Source of the DNA: Holtermannia corniformis
Lineage: Eukaryota > Basidiomycota > Tremellomycetes > Holtermanniales
Reading direction: 5' to 3'
Assembly: GCA_001599935.1 (NCBI GenBank)
Contig: BCIJ01000001.1
Span: 1,274,766 to 1,338,765, forward strand
DNA length: 64,000 nucleotides
Below the pieces are notes generated by a model, which searched no databases, had not been told where the DNA came from, and saw only the letters and a program-made list of their open reading frames with translations. A program made the translations under genes and the position numbers. Positions 25,831-36,215 of the stretch are shown in pieces. Numbering within the stretch: position 1 is the stretch's first letter; each line of letters begins with the position of its first letter.

Positions 25831-26430
25831 ATATGATGATCCTTACCAGGGAGATCGGATTCTCCAAGGGCCTGCGCGGCGCGGCCGTCGCCACAAACTC
25901 TTCATCATCGAGTCTGACGAACTGCATCGCGAGCTCTGCACCCACCTGGCTGAGCAGGGCTTGACATGCCTGTACGGCGTCATGGTTTTCGACAAGACGC
26001 TCGGCAATGTCTACCCTGGCAGCAAAGGTGCCGAGGCGGGCGTGTTCTTCTTTGCCGACCAGTGAGCTGTCGATCGCGAGGCATCACTAATGACAGATCA
26101 CTCGACCGGTCGCCCACTAGCAGTGATGTCGGTGCGCGGGTGGCATTAGCTCACGCACAGGGAGGATTGGCGCTTGACGAAGAATGGGACCACCACTGTC
26201 GTCTCGCTGCAGTTCGGGTCTGGCGTCTTCACCGGTGCGGCTGTCAAGCAGGTGCTAATACATAGACGGCAACGACGGAATCGCAAGCCGAAAGGTGTCA
26301 TCGAGACCCTGGGCAACGCCTACTGCAGGTCCCCGCTGACCGCGCAGACGCTCAAGCTGCCACTTTTGTTGCCAAAGTGGGAGACGAGCTGTCGTATGCC
26401 GGCGTCCAGATCACGGCGCTCACGGCGTGA
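25831..26430 (+). CDS. Unresolved probable gene, unknown product (start not found)
   Basis: From an acceptor at 25830 (TCTGACAAGCAG) the frame gives YDDPYQGDRILQ and RRHKLFIIESDELHRELC, then GVMVFDKTLGNVYPGSKGAE and AGVFFFADQ. A GTGAGC..GCACAG intron then keeps phase into EDWRLTKNGTTTVVSLQFGS. A further GTGCTA..CTGCAG intron keeps phase into ATFVAKVGDELSYAGVQITA and the stop at 26430. Third positions are about 80 percent G/C over the first exon, like real genes here. I could not find an ATG exon that joins in the right phase, and the opposite strand is also open for about 95 codons (25660-26060). No domain is recognised. It may be a gene with a short unseen first exon or a decayed one. Confidence 0.4.
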
Positions 26431-26604
26431 GGCCGTTTCGAGGCCGCGCCAGGTTCAGGGCCGCAAGCCGCTGCCGCAGAGCGATGCACGTGTTGAGCAA
26501 TTGCCGCTCTAAACCCTGAGAGTGACGTTGGCGGTGACCTATGACTTCTGAAATCTGCCTCCACATTGTCTGCAAACCCGGTGACTTGCAGTGTCGCAAC
26601 GCCC

Positions 26605-28461
26605 ATGTCAGAACGTGAGTGGTGTGTCGAGACGATTACATTTGCTGAGTTTCAGGCGCGAGATCTACAGATACGGACAACGACACAGTGGTCGCTCGTG
26701 ATGGCAAAGAGGTGTTGGATTGGAATGGCCCGGATGACCCAGAGAATCCGTAGGTCATTTGGTTCTGCAGGGCCGGGCTGATCAAGCAGATTCAATTGGA
26801 GTCTGAAGCGCAAATGGATTCTGACATTGACTGTTTGCTTCATGTGGGTACAAAGTGGCGAGTGGCGATTGCTGACCGTGCAGCTCAATTTTGACCGGTC
26901 TGCCGGCTGGAGCGTACGGGGCTGGCAATGCGCAGATGGAGCAGCGTTTCAACATCTCGCAGGCCAAGTTCCCGACGCTCTACTGGGCGACGGCGAGCTG
27001 GAACGTCGGTGCAGCCGTCTTTCCACTGGTAGGTTTCGTGTGGCACTCGACGTCGCTGACCTGTCAGCTTTTTGTCCCTCTGACCGAGAACACGGGTCGC
27101 ATGCCGGGATACTTTGTCAGTGGACGACTCGTGTCAGACTTCAACTGACGTTCAGATCTCTTATATCATCTTCCTCATCTTTCTCGTCCCTTCGGCGGTT
27201 GCGCCCAACTTTGCAACCCTCATTGTGACGCGCTTTTTTGGTGGTGGCGCTAGCTCGGTCTCTATCAACATTGTCGGCGGATCCATCTCTGATATCTGGA
27301 AGGGGTAAGTGATCGATGTTGCGAGCTGTCTGACCCATGCAGGTCAAAGGATCGCAGCATCCCAATGAGCATCTTTGGCTTGACATCGGTCGTTGGCATT
27401 GCGTTGGGTCCGTTCATCGGCGGCGCAATCCAGTCGGGCGCCCCAGGGCTCAGCTGGCGGTGGTGAGTCATTCTGCAAGCACTAACCTCGCGCTGATCGA
27501 TCAGGATCTTCTACGTTCAACTCATTGTGGACGGCGCGCTCCTGCCAGTCTTCTGGTTCATTCTCAAGGAGACCCGCGGCGATGTGATCTTGACCCGCCG
27601 AGCGAAGAAACTCCGGAAAGAAACAGGCCGTGAGGTCTACGCCAAGGCAGAACTCGGCGGCGAGACCGTCACGCAAATGCTCAAGATCAGCTTCACCCGA
27701 CCCACCAAAATGCTCTTCACCGAATTCGTCGTCTTCAGCTTCACAATCTGGGTCTCATTCGCTTGGGGTATCCTGTAGGTCCTTTAACTGCCTCTTGTTA
27801 TTGACAACATCAGCTTCCTGTTCCAGACCAGTGTGGCGCAGACCTTCTCCACCAATTACGGCTTCAGTACGATGAAAACCGGCTTGATTCAACTAGCCCT
27901 CAGCGTTGGCGCCATCATCGGTACAGCAATCAATCCTTTGCAAGACCGACTGTATCTCGGCTCAGCACGTCGGAACAAGGAGAACCCAGGGTCACCCATT
28001 CCTGAGGCGCGCTTGTACTTTGCAGTCCCGGGTTCGCTGCTTTTCACCGCTGGATTGTTTGTCTATGGCTGGACAAGCTATCCCGACGTCCCCTGGATTG
28101 CTCCGACCATCGGAGTGGCCATGGTTGGCCTGGGTATCTATAGCATCTACATGGCTGTGGTCAACTTCCTGGCCGACGCCTACGAGAAGTACGCCGCATC
28201 TGCTCTATCCGCAGCCTCGCTCGGTAGAAACACGTTCGGCGCGTTTTTGCCACTCGCCTCGCAATCGCTGTACACCAACCTCGGCTACCAATGGGCTTCC
28301 TCCATACTCGGCTTCATCGCCCTGGTACCTCGATTGTGCCCGTCATCCTGCTCGTCAAGGGGCCAGAAATCCGCCGCAGAAGTCCCTTCATGTCGCTGGC
28401 CTCATACGACGATGTCGAGCTGGACGAGAAGGCAGCATCACGCAAGGCTACGCACAAATAG
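26605..28461 (+). CDS. MFS transporter, drug/polyamine (DHA1, TPO-like) type, with an apparent 1-nt frameshift near the C-terminus
   Basis: Twelve-helix proton antiporter of the plasma membrane type. ATG 26605 splices to RDGKEVLDWNGPDDPENP and FNWSLKRKWILTLTVCFM, the usual cytosolic lead into helix 1 in this family. Next come GAYGAGNAQMEQRFNISQAK, TRFFGGGASSVSINIVGGS and SIPMSIFGLTSVVGIALGPF, and later YTNLGYQWASSILGFIALV. After that (about 28,334) the read frame becomes unlike any transporter, while a shift by one nucleotide gives TSIVPVILLVKGPEIRRRSP and SYDDVELDEKAASRK with a stop at 28461. That tail fits the last helix and the cytosolic end of TPO-like proteins. Either the gene is damaged or one base is missing from the assembly. 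I gave the end of the intact-frame version. Confidence 0.88.
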
Positions 28462-28643
28462 ACAGTCTCGCCTTCTGTCTAAGCGTGTTGGCAACCGAAA
28501 TGCATGCACTACAGTTGCAGACCGACTACACACTTGCCACGGACGCAAGACACACTGTCTGCCAACAGTGTGCAATCAACGCCGCCGTCGCCGGGACAGC
28601 CGCCACATCTGTCTAGTCAGCGAGTGTACTGTCAAAAGGTGAC

Positions 28644-30905
28644 TCACGATTCAATGTTGCTCATGAAATCGATGCACTTCTTGCCACACAGCGTCTTGCC
28701 CTTGCTGCAGGTGTAGCGCTTACGCCCTGCTACACTCAAACCCGCTGTTGGTTGGGGACCGTCGACGGGGATCTCCGCACCAGCCACGCAACTATTGAGA
28801 GTCGATTGCCAATAGAAGATGCCTGCCTGGTCAGCACCGCACTGCTAGTATGTAAACCAACCTTGCCGGTCGTCCGTTGAGACGGTACCATCGGCGCGGG
28901 TCAAGCGGGCGGCAAAGTTCCCAAAGTTGATAGCTGCCATGTCTGTGATGAATCTGTTGGCGTTAGTCGGCTCAACGTCGATATAGATCACTCACACGCC
29001 ATAGTACTGCACATGTCAGCTCAATATCCCACCATCAATCAACTCACCACATAAGGAGTACCCTCTCTCGCCCGACGGTACGACGCTCTGACAGGTGTAC
29101 CCGTTGCCTTGCGCATCGGATCCGAACCGAGCTCAAAGAGGACGTCAACCTTGTCACCTGTATTGTAGGGACCGAGGACGGCAATGGTGATGTTGATCCC
29201 CGAACTGCCGTACAGACAGGTATAGGCTGGACCGACATCCTGGCGTCAGCATGGAGCAGTCGAGTGGCGACTCACGATCAACACAGAATCGTCAACCTTC
29301 ATCGTCTCAGCGGCATCACTGCTCGCGTACATTTCCCCACTGTTCATCTTGAGGTTGACCTTTACGGCGCTGATGCCGGTGGTAGGATCGACACCAGGCG
29401 AGCGCTGCAGAGTCAGCTGCATTCTCCGAGTCAAGACCTACGGTTGAAAAATCCTTTACTTCAATCGTCTTGCCGTTCGAGATGGATCGCACGGCGCGAA
29501 CAAACAGCAAATTCGTGTCGGCGCCAACGGATCCATCGCGGTTCAGATATGAGAGGTCGTAGGCCGAGTATTGCCCGGCAAGATCGAACACTCTTGCGCT
29601 GCCGGTCTGAATGTGCAAAATCTCATTGCGTAGAGTCACTCGGCCACCAATGGAAACAGGGAACGGAGTGAGCACGCCGGTGAGGCTTGTACCGCCTGGG
29701 ACAGCTGACAGGTCAGCCCGATGTCGTCAACCCAGTCGCTCACCATCATTCATCATGCGTCCAAGGACGCGGGTGCAGTCGGCGAAAAAGTCGCTCTGTG
29801 AGGCGGCATATCGCGACATGGTCACATTGTTGTCGCTACTGAAGATGCGAGAGTCGGAGCTTCGCTCGGGTACTGAGCTGTTGATTGGCTGTCCAAGTGG
29901 GTTGGTGAGGATTCCTTTCGTATACTCGACGGCAATGGCGTTGTCAAATGTCGTGCGGGAAAGGTCGAAGCTGCAATGTCAGCGTGATCTTGCAGAGAAG
30001 CGTGTACCCACGCCGCGTTGGTTGCGCTAGTGATAGTGGGACTATTTGCCTGATCCCATCAGCTTCGTACATGCGTATCAGCAGACGCACTCGATGCACA
30101 CCACCAACAGTGTGTCCACACGCGACGGCCGTGATCATTTCCGCACTGAACAGTCAGCGTCATTATCAGGCGTTGCATACTGACTTTGAAAAGCCCATGC
30201 GCGCAAACTTTTGCTGGTGCGTCAAGAGGGGTTCTTCTGGTAATGGCAGATGTCCCTCTTCAGCCGCATTGTTCGCGTCTGGTCGTCCAGCATGGAATGG
30301 AATCACTGGGCCACCGCATGCACCAATCGCAGTGATCGCACCGAGGGCCTGGCGTTGTTAGTTTGCCCTTCCCTTTGATTTGATCTGCGACGCACGACGA
30401 GGTCGGCCAAGGAGACGCCAGATTCCTGCGTGGTGAGTAGCTTGCACAGCGACCGCGGACCACCAACCTGATTCGCGCGGTATTGCACCAGTGTGGCAGG
30501 CAGAAAGCTGCCAGTGTTCTCCGAGCTGCAGAACTCAGGACGGAAAGCGCAATCGAGCGAGTAACCCACCGAGCCGTCTCGAAGTTGACCGACCCATCAA
30601 TGCCGCCCGTCCCGGCTGCCGCGTTGTACGAGCCTGCATCGTGAAACATCTGACAAGGTTAGACGGTTCAATAGAGGCCTACAGCTTACCGTACGAATCC
30701 ATTCTCCTGCCGTGGTTCGCGAAGAGCCTCCTGCTGTGCATGGCCTAATGTGTCAGCAGACAACGTCAACCTAGCCATACAGCCATACTTACGAAACTAA
30801 ACCGACAAAGCGGGAGTCGGACATGACCCGACGCAGCGCGTCAACATTTTGCGCCGACGCAATGTCGAGTGTGAAAAGCCAGACAAGGGGTAGCAGAGCA
30901 AGCAT
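28644..30905 (-). CDS. Secreted heme peroxidase, fungal class II-like
   Basis: H2O2-dependent oxidase with protoheme. The N-terminus MLALLPLVWLFTLDIASAQ is a signal peptide. Spliced exons give TAGEWIRTMFHDAG, which holds distal Arg and His, then GTGGIDGSVNFE. The chain continues with ALGAITAIGACGGPVIPFHA and GRPDANNA, then EMITAVACGHTVGGVHR with the proximal His. After that come FDLSRTTFDNAIAVEYTKGI and RYAASQSDFFADCTRVLGRM. A beta-rich C-terminal extension follows (PFPVSIGGRVTLRNEILHI onward), ending in a Cys-containing tail (RYTCSKGKTLCGKKCIDF) at 28644. These match the generic secreted peroxidases of basidiomycetes. I cannot tell a lignin-active from a generic type; no Mn site or exposed Trp was identified. 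It is convergent with the MFS gene. Confidence 0.9.
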
Positions 30906-31650
30906 AGTATGAAAAGTTCCAGTTCGCGCCCATCTCGAACGGCCACCACTTATAGAGCTCTATCGGCGATACGGCCGCCGTTGTGTTGTCGTTCTAAGAC
31001 CCAGACGAGGGCACAGGGGCCCGTCGTCCGGGGATTAGTCATCCGGAGCCTCGCGCGAACTCTTGGCAGCGCTATTCGCGGGCTGGAAACGCGACAACTC
31101 GGATGAATTGTCGCCAATCTAATCGGCCGTATCTGATTGCCCTGAGATATTCAGGGCGGCCGCTGATAGCCGTCAAGCTGCACCGCGCGGTACTGATTGT
31201 TCCGACCCGAAAAGTGCGCCTGGCCCAAGAGAGGCGCAATGGGCGTTCGGGACACTCGCTCGGTTCTCAGGGACGAGCAGATCCCACTTGAGGCTCTGTG
31301 CGGGATCAGTCAGTCTTACGAGACGTTCGTTGCAACTGTACACGCGTGTGCGGTGTCGACCTGAAGCGCCGACCTGCGTTGAGATCCTTTTGGCCCGGCT
31401 ACGATGTTGTTCTTGAGCCGACCGCCGAGATGCCCGGCTCTACGAATCATTCCGTTTGTACCGCACGGGGCGCTCGCGTTGTCAAGTGAGCGGACTTGTT
31501 AGGAAGCTCGACCTTTTGCTGTGATTGTGCGGCTGTCTTGGCTTCTCGTCACGGTGTGATTGACTTACAAAACAGGAGCTGGCATTTCACAAGCTGAAGG
31601 ATTGACGGAGTTGCAGAAGTGGCATTGGGGAGACAATACAGTATTGACCC
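30906..31650. other. Intergenic gap upstream of the peroxidase gene
   Basis: About 745 bp that should hold the peroxidase promoter and the 3' end of the coiled-coil gene. GAGCTCTATC near the right of the start could belong to the core promoter. The open frames 30909-31106 and 31103-31291 overlap and have no domain. No further element is supported. Confidence 0.3.
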
Positions 31651-32178
31651 TCAGTCGTGACCAAACGCGGCTTTGATGGCCTCCTGCTCGGCTTTGCACG
31701 TTGCCAACGCAGTCTCGAAGTTGACACCGTCCCTTGCCATGATGGCCTGGACAAGTTTATATCTTTCGTGTTGCCGTCGCACTTGCTGCAACTGCCGTTG
31801 GCTCCGCTGGAGCTTCCGCCGCTCTCGCTGCATTTTCTCGTCGAAGGCCAATGCGCGCAACTGTGCCTTCTCTCTTGCCCGCACGGCGTTTTCATACTGA
31901 GAATTGAGCTCTTTGTCTGATTTGTCAGTAGTGCAGCACCGAGGTCTGTGCTGTAAAATACCTTCTCTGGCCTGCTTCGATAACCTCTTCCGCTCGCTCG
32001 GTGCTCCTTCAGCCGGAGCACTGTTCACCGTGCTGTTCCGAGCGGCCAGCATGGCCTCCCGGCGATCCTTGGAAGCAAGGGCATACTCGATCGCCTCTAA
32101 GTATGGCCGCACATCCTGTGTGTTGCCGGGAGCGACGGCTTGCGTAGGACTCCTTCTTCTCGTGCGCTCAGGTGGCAT
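31651..32178 (-). CDS. Basic coiled-coil protein of unknown function
   Basis: ATG 32178 begins MPPERTRRRSPTQAVAPG, then YLEAIEYALASKDRREAML. After a 45-nt intron (GTATTT..AATCAG, CTGAC branch) comes a long charged helix: KELNSQYENAVRAREKAQLR, DEKMQRERRKLQRSQRQLQQ and VRRQHERYKL. It ends with ARDGVNFETALATCKAEQEA and GHD at 31651. The intron length is a multiple of three and holds no stop, so retained transcripts would add 15 residues. Heptad-like Arg/Gln/Leu spacing suggests a coiled coil. Function unknown. Confidence 0.7.
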   Translation of the reverse strand: MPPERTRRRSPTQAVAPGNTQDVRPYLEAIEYALASKDRREAMLAARNSTVNSAPAEGAPSERKRLSKQAREGILQHRPRCCTTDKSDKELNSQYENAVRAREKAQLRALAFDEKMQRERRKLQRSQRQLQQVRRQHERYKLVQAIMARDGVNFETALATCKAEQEAIKAAFGHD

Positions 32179-32629
32179 GGCAAGCTGCCCTCACTTCAAC
32201 ACTGAGACTCCTTTCGTCAACCGAGGGAGGGTACAGGCTCACTCCACAGCACTAGCGTGAACTTGACTAACCATAGGGGCGGTGCACGCTTCCTAATGCC
32301 ATTACAATGTGATCCTTATACGATTTCCCCAGCGATCCTTATGCGATCCTTATGTGATGGAAATCTACTACGATCGGGTCCTAATGTATTAGGAATGTGG
32401 TGCTAATGACGGCTAGTCGTGCCTGATAGTGACTGACAACAACAACACCCTTCACAACGCACACTTGCACGTCGACACCAACACTGCAGCCTTCCCTGCC
32501 CACTGACAGCTACTGACAGCTCGCATGGAATAGCTGGCATAAGTGGGAGCAAAGCCCAAGCAATTTGGCGGTAACGGCGACGGCGACGGACTGAAAACGA
32601 ACCAAACACGCCAAGAACACAATAACAAC
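32179..32629. promoter_or_regulatory. Divergent promoter with GATCCTTAT repeats and a palindrome
   Basis: The gap between the coiled-coil gene and the RA-PH gene has three GATCCTTAT copies (32311, 32334, 32345), each followed by NNGAT, the last two in 11-bp tandem. A palindrome, TCCTAAT-GT-ATTAGGA, lies at 32379-32394. The region is clearly AT-richer than its flanks. Confidence 0.55.
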
Positions 32630-35600
32630 ATGCAGTCCAGTTCGCCCGTCCTCCGCGACGGGATCTGGGATGAGGATGAACAATCCAGCTGGACATCAAG
32701 AGTCACCAGCCTTGCTTCGGTAGATTCATCGTGGTCCAGACCACGAGCTAAGAGCATGGGCAAGAGGGACGACCCAAAGGCAGTCCGGGGCAAGGGTCGC
32801 CGTGGCGAGCTCACCTTGGCTCTTGGCGATGACTCGTACATCGTCAGTGACCCACTGGAATGAAGCAATCATTAACTGTATAGCGGCCTTCTCTGCCAAC
32901 GATCATCAGCCCGAGCGGCTCGGGCTCATCGAGTCCCGCGCTTGCACCACCATCGCTTAAATCGCCCATGCTGCCTTCCTCGCCGTCCCTCTCTCCCTTT
33001 ACACCTGACACGGGCACACCAAGAACTCCTAGCTGGGCCCAACGGGCTGGTCAATCAATCAAGCGGTTCGGTCGCTCAAAGTCGTCCAACAATCTGCGTG
33101 CCGCGCCTAGCTGCGACAAAACTCTGCCTTTACCACCAATACCCACGAGACCAACATACACGCAAGGCCTCTCCTATTCTACCCCACCTCTTGGGGAGAG
33201 CTCACGGGTCAACATTGAGGCCAGAGGCCGTACCAACAGACGGTCATTTACTCCGACAGCGCCCAAAGCCACAGTCGCCTTGTCACCCCAAGAGCCATCA
33301 TCACCCTTTGAGATCCCCTCTGACCCCTTTTCATCACCGTTATATCCTCCTTCGACCTGTTCATCGCCTCTGCAACCTCCAGCTAGCTTCCGTTCGCGAT
33401 CCAAAGGACCGCGCTCGCCTTCGCTGAGAGACATGCGGATGCCAAGCTTGCCGTCGCTTCGTGACCTCCGACCAAGTCTTGTCAAAACCAAGAGCTGGGC
33501 GAACTTTCCTAGACACAACGGTGCAACGTCTGCACCACCCGAGCAGACGTCCTTTTTCCCGCTCATGCCGCCGGTTCACGTTGCGTCGACTTCATTGCCG
33601 GCGCGCACGCAGAACCACCATCTTGCAAACGAAGATATCTCTTCCTCTGTGACTCAGAAGAGCCGCAGCAAAACTCCAGCAGTGTCGCCACCTCTCTTAC
33701 CACCCAACCCACCTTACTTTCCGACAAGCTCCCCGCTACAATCGCCCTTTTCGCCATCAACACCGCCTCCGTCGTCGCCGCTGCCGGTTGTACCAGGGTC
33801 ATCAACACCAGTATTGCTGCCACGCTCAAGATCTACCAGCCTGAGTCTCAAGTCTCCACCAACGAGTTCGTCATTCTTTGACCTCTATGAACAGCTTGGG
33901 ATTTGGCCTTCTGCCGAAGACAAGGATGCAGGTGCGACCGCGCCGACAGCTGCACTGGAACCCGTTATGGATCATGCTCCAACGCGCACACTACCATCAT
34001 TACCGTCTGCCGACTCGGACCTCCTCAGCTCCAGCTGGGAGCAGGCCATCTGCTCCTTCCCGTTTGTGGGAGATCTCCCGCCCCAGCTGGCAGATGAAGA
34101 GGATCCAGGCAACTTGGCCGATACCTCTGTCGAGACGGATTGGCTTCAAACACCAGTCGATGGAGCAGAATCGATGCGCAGCGACAGCCGTAGCGGCGGA
34201 GCAGAATCGTCCTCCACTGCCAATGGATGGTCTGGGGCTTACCGCTCGTCAGGCAAAGGCATGCGAGGACGCAGCTCTGCCGGTCGTCGAGGTTCGAGCT
34301 CCTCCAGTAGCAGCACCGGCCGAAGAGCGGGTTTCGTCGACTCTGACAGCGCGAGTGAGACCGAGACGGACTCGAGCGACGACTCGGATGACGTACCCCT
34401 CGGTCAGCGGATTCCTGGCGCCGTTGAGGTACAAAAAGGCCTACGTGCCGAAGAGAGGGAAAGGCGCAGGCGGCGGAAGGTCAAGAAGGTCGCGGCTAAA
34501 TCCGTACCACCGCCTAGGGAAGCGATCGAGACTCTAGCGGTTGCCAAGGACTGGAGTGGTGAGGGAGGTGTCGAGGCCGAAGTTCTCCGGCGCAAGCTCG
34601 AGGCGGTCATTGTTGGGGGCTCTCGCACCGCACGCGACACGGGACTGTCTCGTGTGACATCCACCCGACAAGCAGAGCTTTCACGCCGGCCTACCGCGCA
34701 AGATAAGGAGCGCACAGTCAGGGCCCAGCGGTCGTTCACCAACCCGAAAAGCTCGCCCCAGGTCGGAGCAGATTTAGCTCGGCGACACACTGAGCGACGA
34801 AGTGGTCCGTCTTCTGCTCGAGCCCCGCCTTTGCCTGCCAATGCTGCGTCGCTCGGCCGGAAAGAGACGCCTGTCGGTCTGGGCCTCGGCGATTTCGCCA
34901 AGCGGAGTGATCATTTATCTCCGAGCGTCAATGCGTCGGCAGACGCCAGATCCAGGCAGCGCTCTCAATCTGGATCGCAGAAATCCGGCGAGTCTTCGCG
35001 AAAGCCGTCTTTGACGCCGCTCTTGGTCAACGCGCAGGCTCGCGCCGAATCGCCGCTGCATTCACCCCGGCATCGTGCACCGCACGCCTTGGTCAAGAGT
35101 GAAGTGCTGGTCCAGCAACGGGCTTTCGTCGGGTCCTTGCAGGGCAAAGCACTGCAGCTCGAGATCGGGCACACTACGCGTGCCCGAGATGTGCTCGATT
35201 GGGCCGCAGGAAGCGGCGAGCTAGCCGAAGGCGAGGAATGGGTCATGTACGAGATCTTTGCCGAACTCGGTTGTGGTGAGTGACTCGGGCGTTGAGATAC
35301 ACGGCTGACGCGAGAAGAACGCCCTCTGCGCGAGTTTGAGCTCCTGACGGACGTCATGCACGGTTGGAACAAGGAAGCTAGGGTCAACACGTTCTTGTTC
35401 CGCCAAAGCCGAGTCGCTCTCAAGACGCTGGCACGGGTAAGTCTCTTGAAGCCTTACGAAAGACGCTAAGATCCCAGGCGATTCCGCGAGTGCCACCTCT
35501 TGTCGGCGGCTACGTCCAGTTCGAGTCGAAGAAAGGCAAATGGTCCAAGCGTTGGCTTGAGACGCGCGAGGGATCGGTCTGGATAGCCAAAAACGACCGG

Positions 35601-36158
35601 GTAAGTTTTTGCCTTTCAGCGGATCGTCTAATAAGCGCAGCACAAGGATGAGACATTCGTATGCTTGGCTGCCAATTTCGACGTCTACGCCATGACCCGC
35701 CCGTACAAGGCACCAAAGAGCTTTGTTTTCCTGCTCAAAAGCCGTACGTCGAGTGGAACCTCATGGTTGAGCTGACCTTTTGCAGAGGACAGCGCTGTTC
35801 TATTCGAAGACCCGACAGACTATCTGAACGTTTTCTCGTGCGACGACGCCACTGCTCACAAGCTCATCGATGGCATTTACCAAGCTCGAGTGGGTAGTAT
35901 GTCATAGTTCCGCTGTGTGCTGACGAGCCGCAGAGCACTAGCCTCATCACCGACAAGCCCCAGCTATTGCACGCGCTAGGGACGGTGGCACGACCACAAG
36001 TCACTTCGCCCGTCGCTGCCAGTCCTGTCATCGGTCTATCATCTCCCGAAGTAGGCGGTCGGACTGGCTTTCTTGGTCGTCGAAAAACTGGCAAACCACT
36101 GGTTGAAGTTGGTAACAAATCCCCTTTCACCGGCGGCCTACTGGGCCGCCGCAACTAG
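32630..36158 (+). CDS. RA-PH domain scaffold protein (MRL/Grb7-like arrangement)
   Basis: Probable Ras-like GTPase effector acting at membranes. The first exon from ATG 32630 (MQSSSPVLRDGIWDEDEQ) splices to a very long disordered Ser/Pro-rich exon (32968-35283 region) with SIKRFGRSKSSNN and acidic/Ser runs such as DSDSASETETDSSDDSDD. Near 35,100-35,410 an RA-like ubiquitin fold is read: GKALQLEIGHTTRARDVLDW, WVMYEIFAELG and EFELLTDVMHGWNKEARVNT. A PH domain follows: GGYVQFESKKGKWSKRWLET, VWIAKNDR, KAPKSFVFLLKS and YLNVFSCDDATAHKLIDGIY. The C-terminus is Gly/Lys-rich, ending GLLGRRN. RA directly before PH is the order of lamellipodin/RIAM and Grb7 proteins. Target GTPase unknown. Confidence 0.85.
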
Positions 36159-36215
36159 GCCCGGCCGTTTGGGCATCATTGTGACGCATGTTACCTATGC
36201 ATCTATTGTAGCCTG

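Noticed and set aside
25640..26060. Minus-strand gene opposite the unresolved 25.8-kb locus
   Set aside because: Protein-like in part, but the only available introns are far from the local size or break phase, and third-position GC is lower than on the plus strand.
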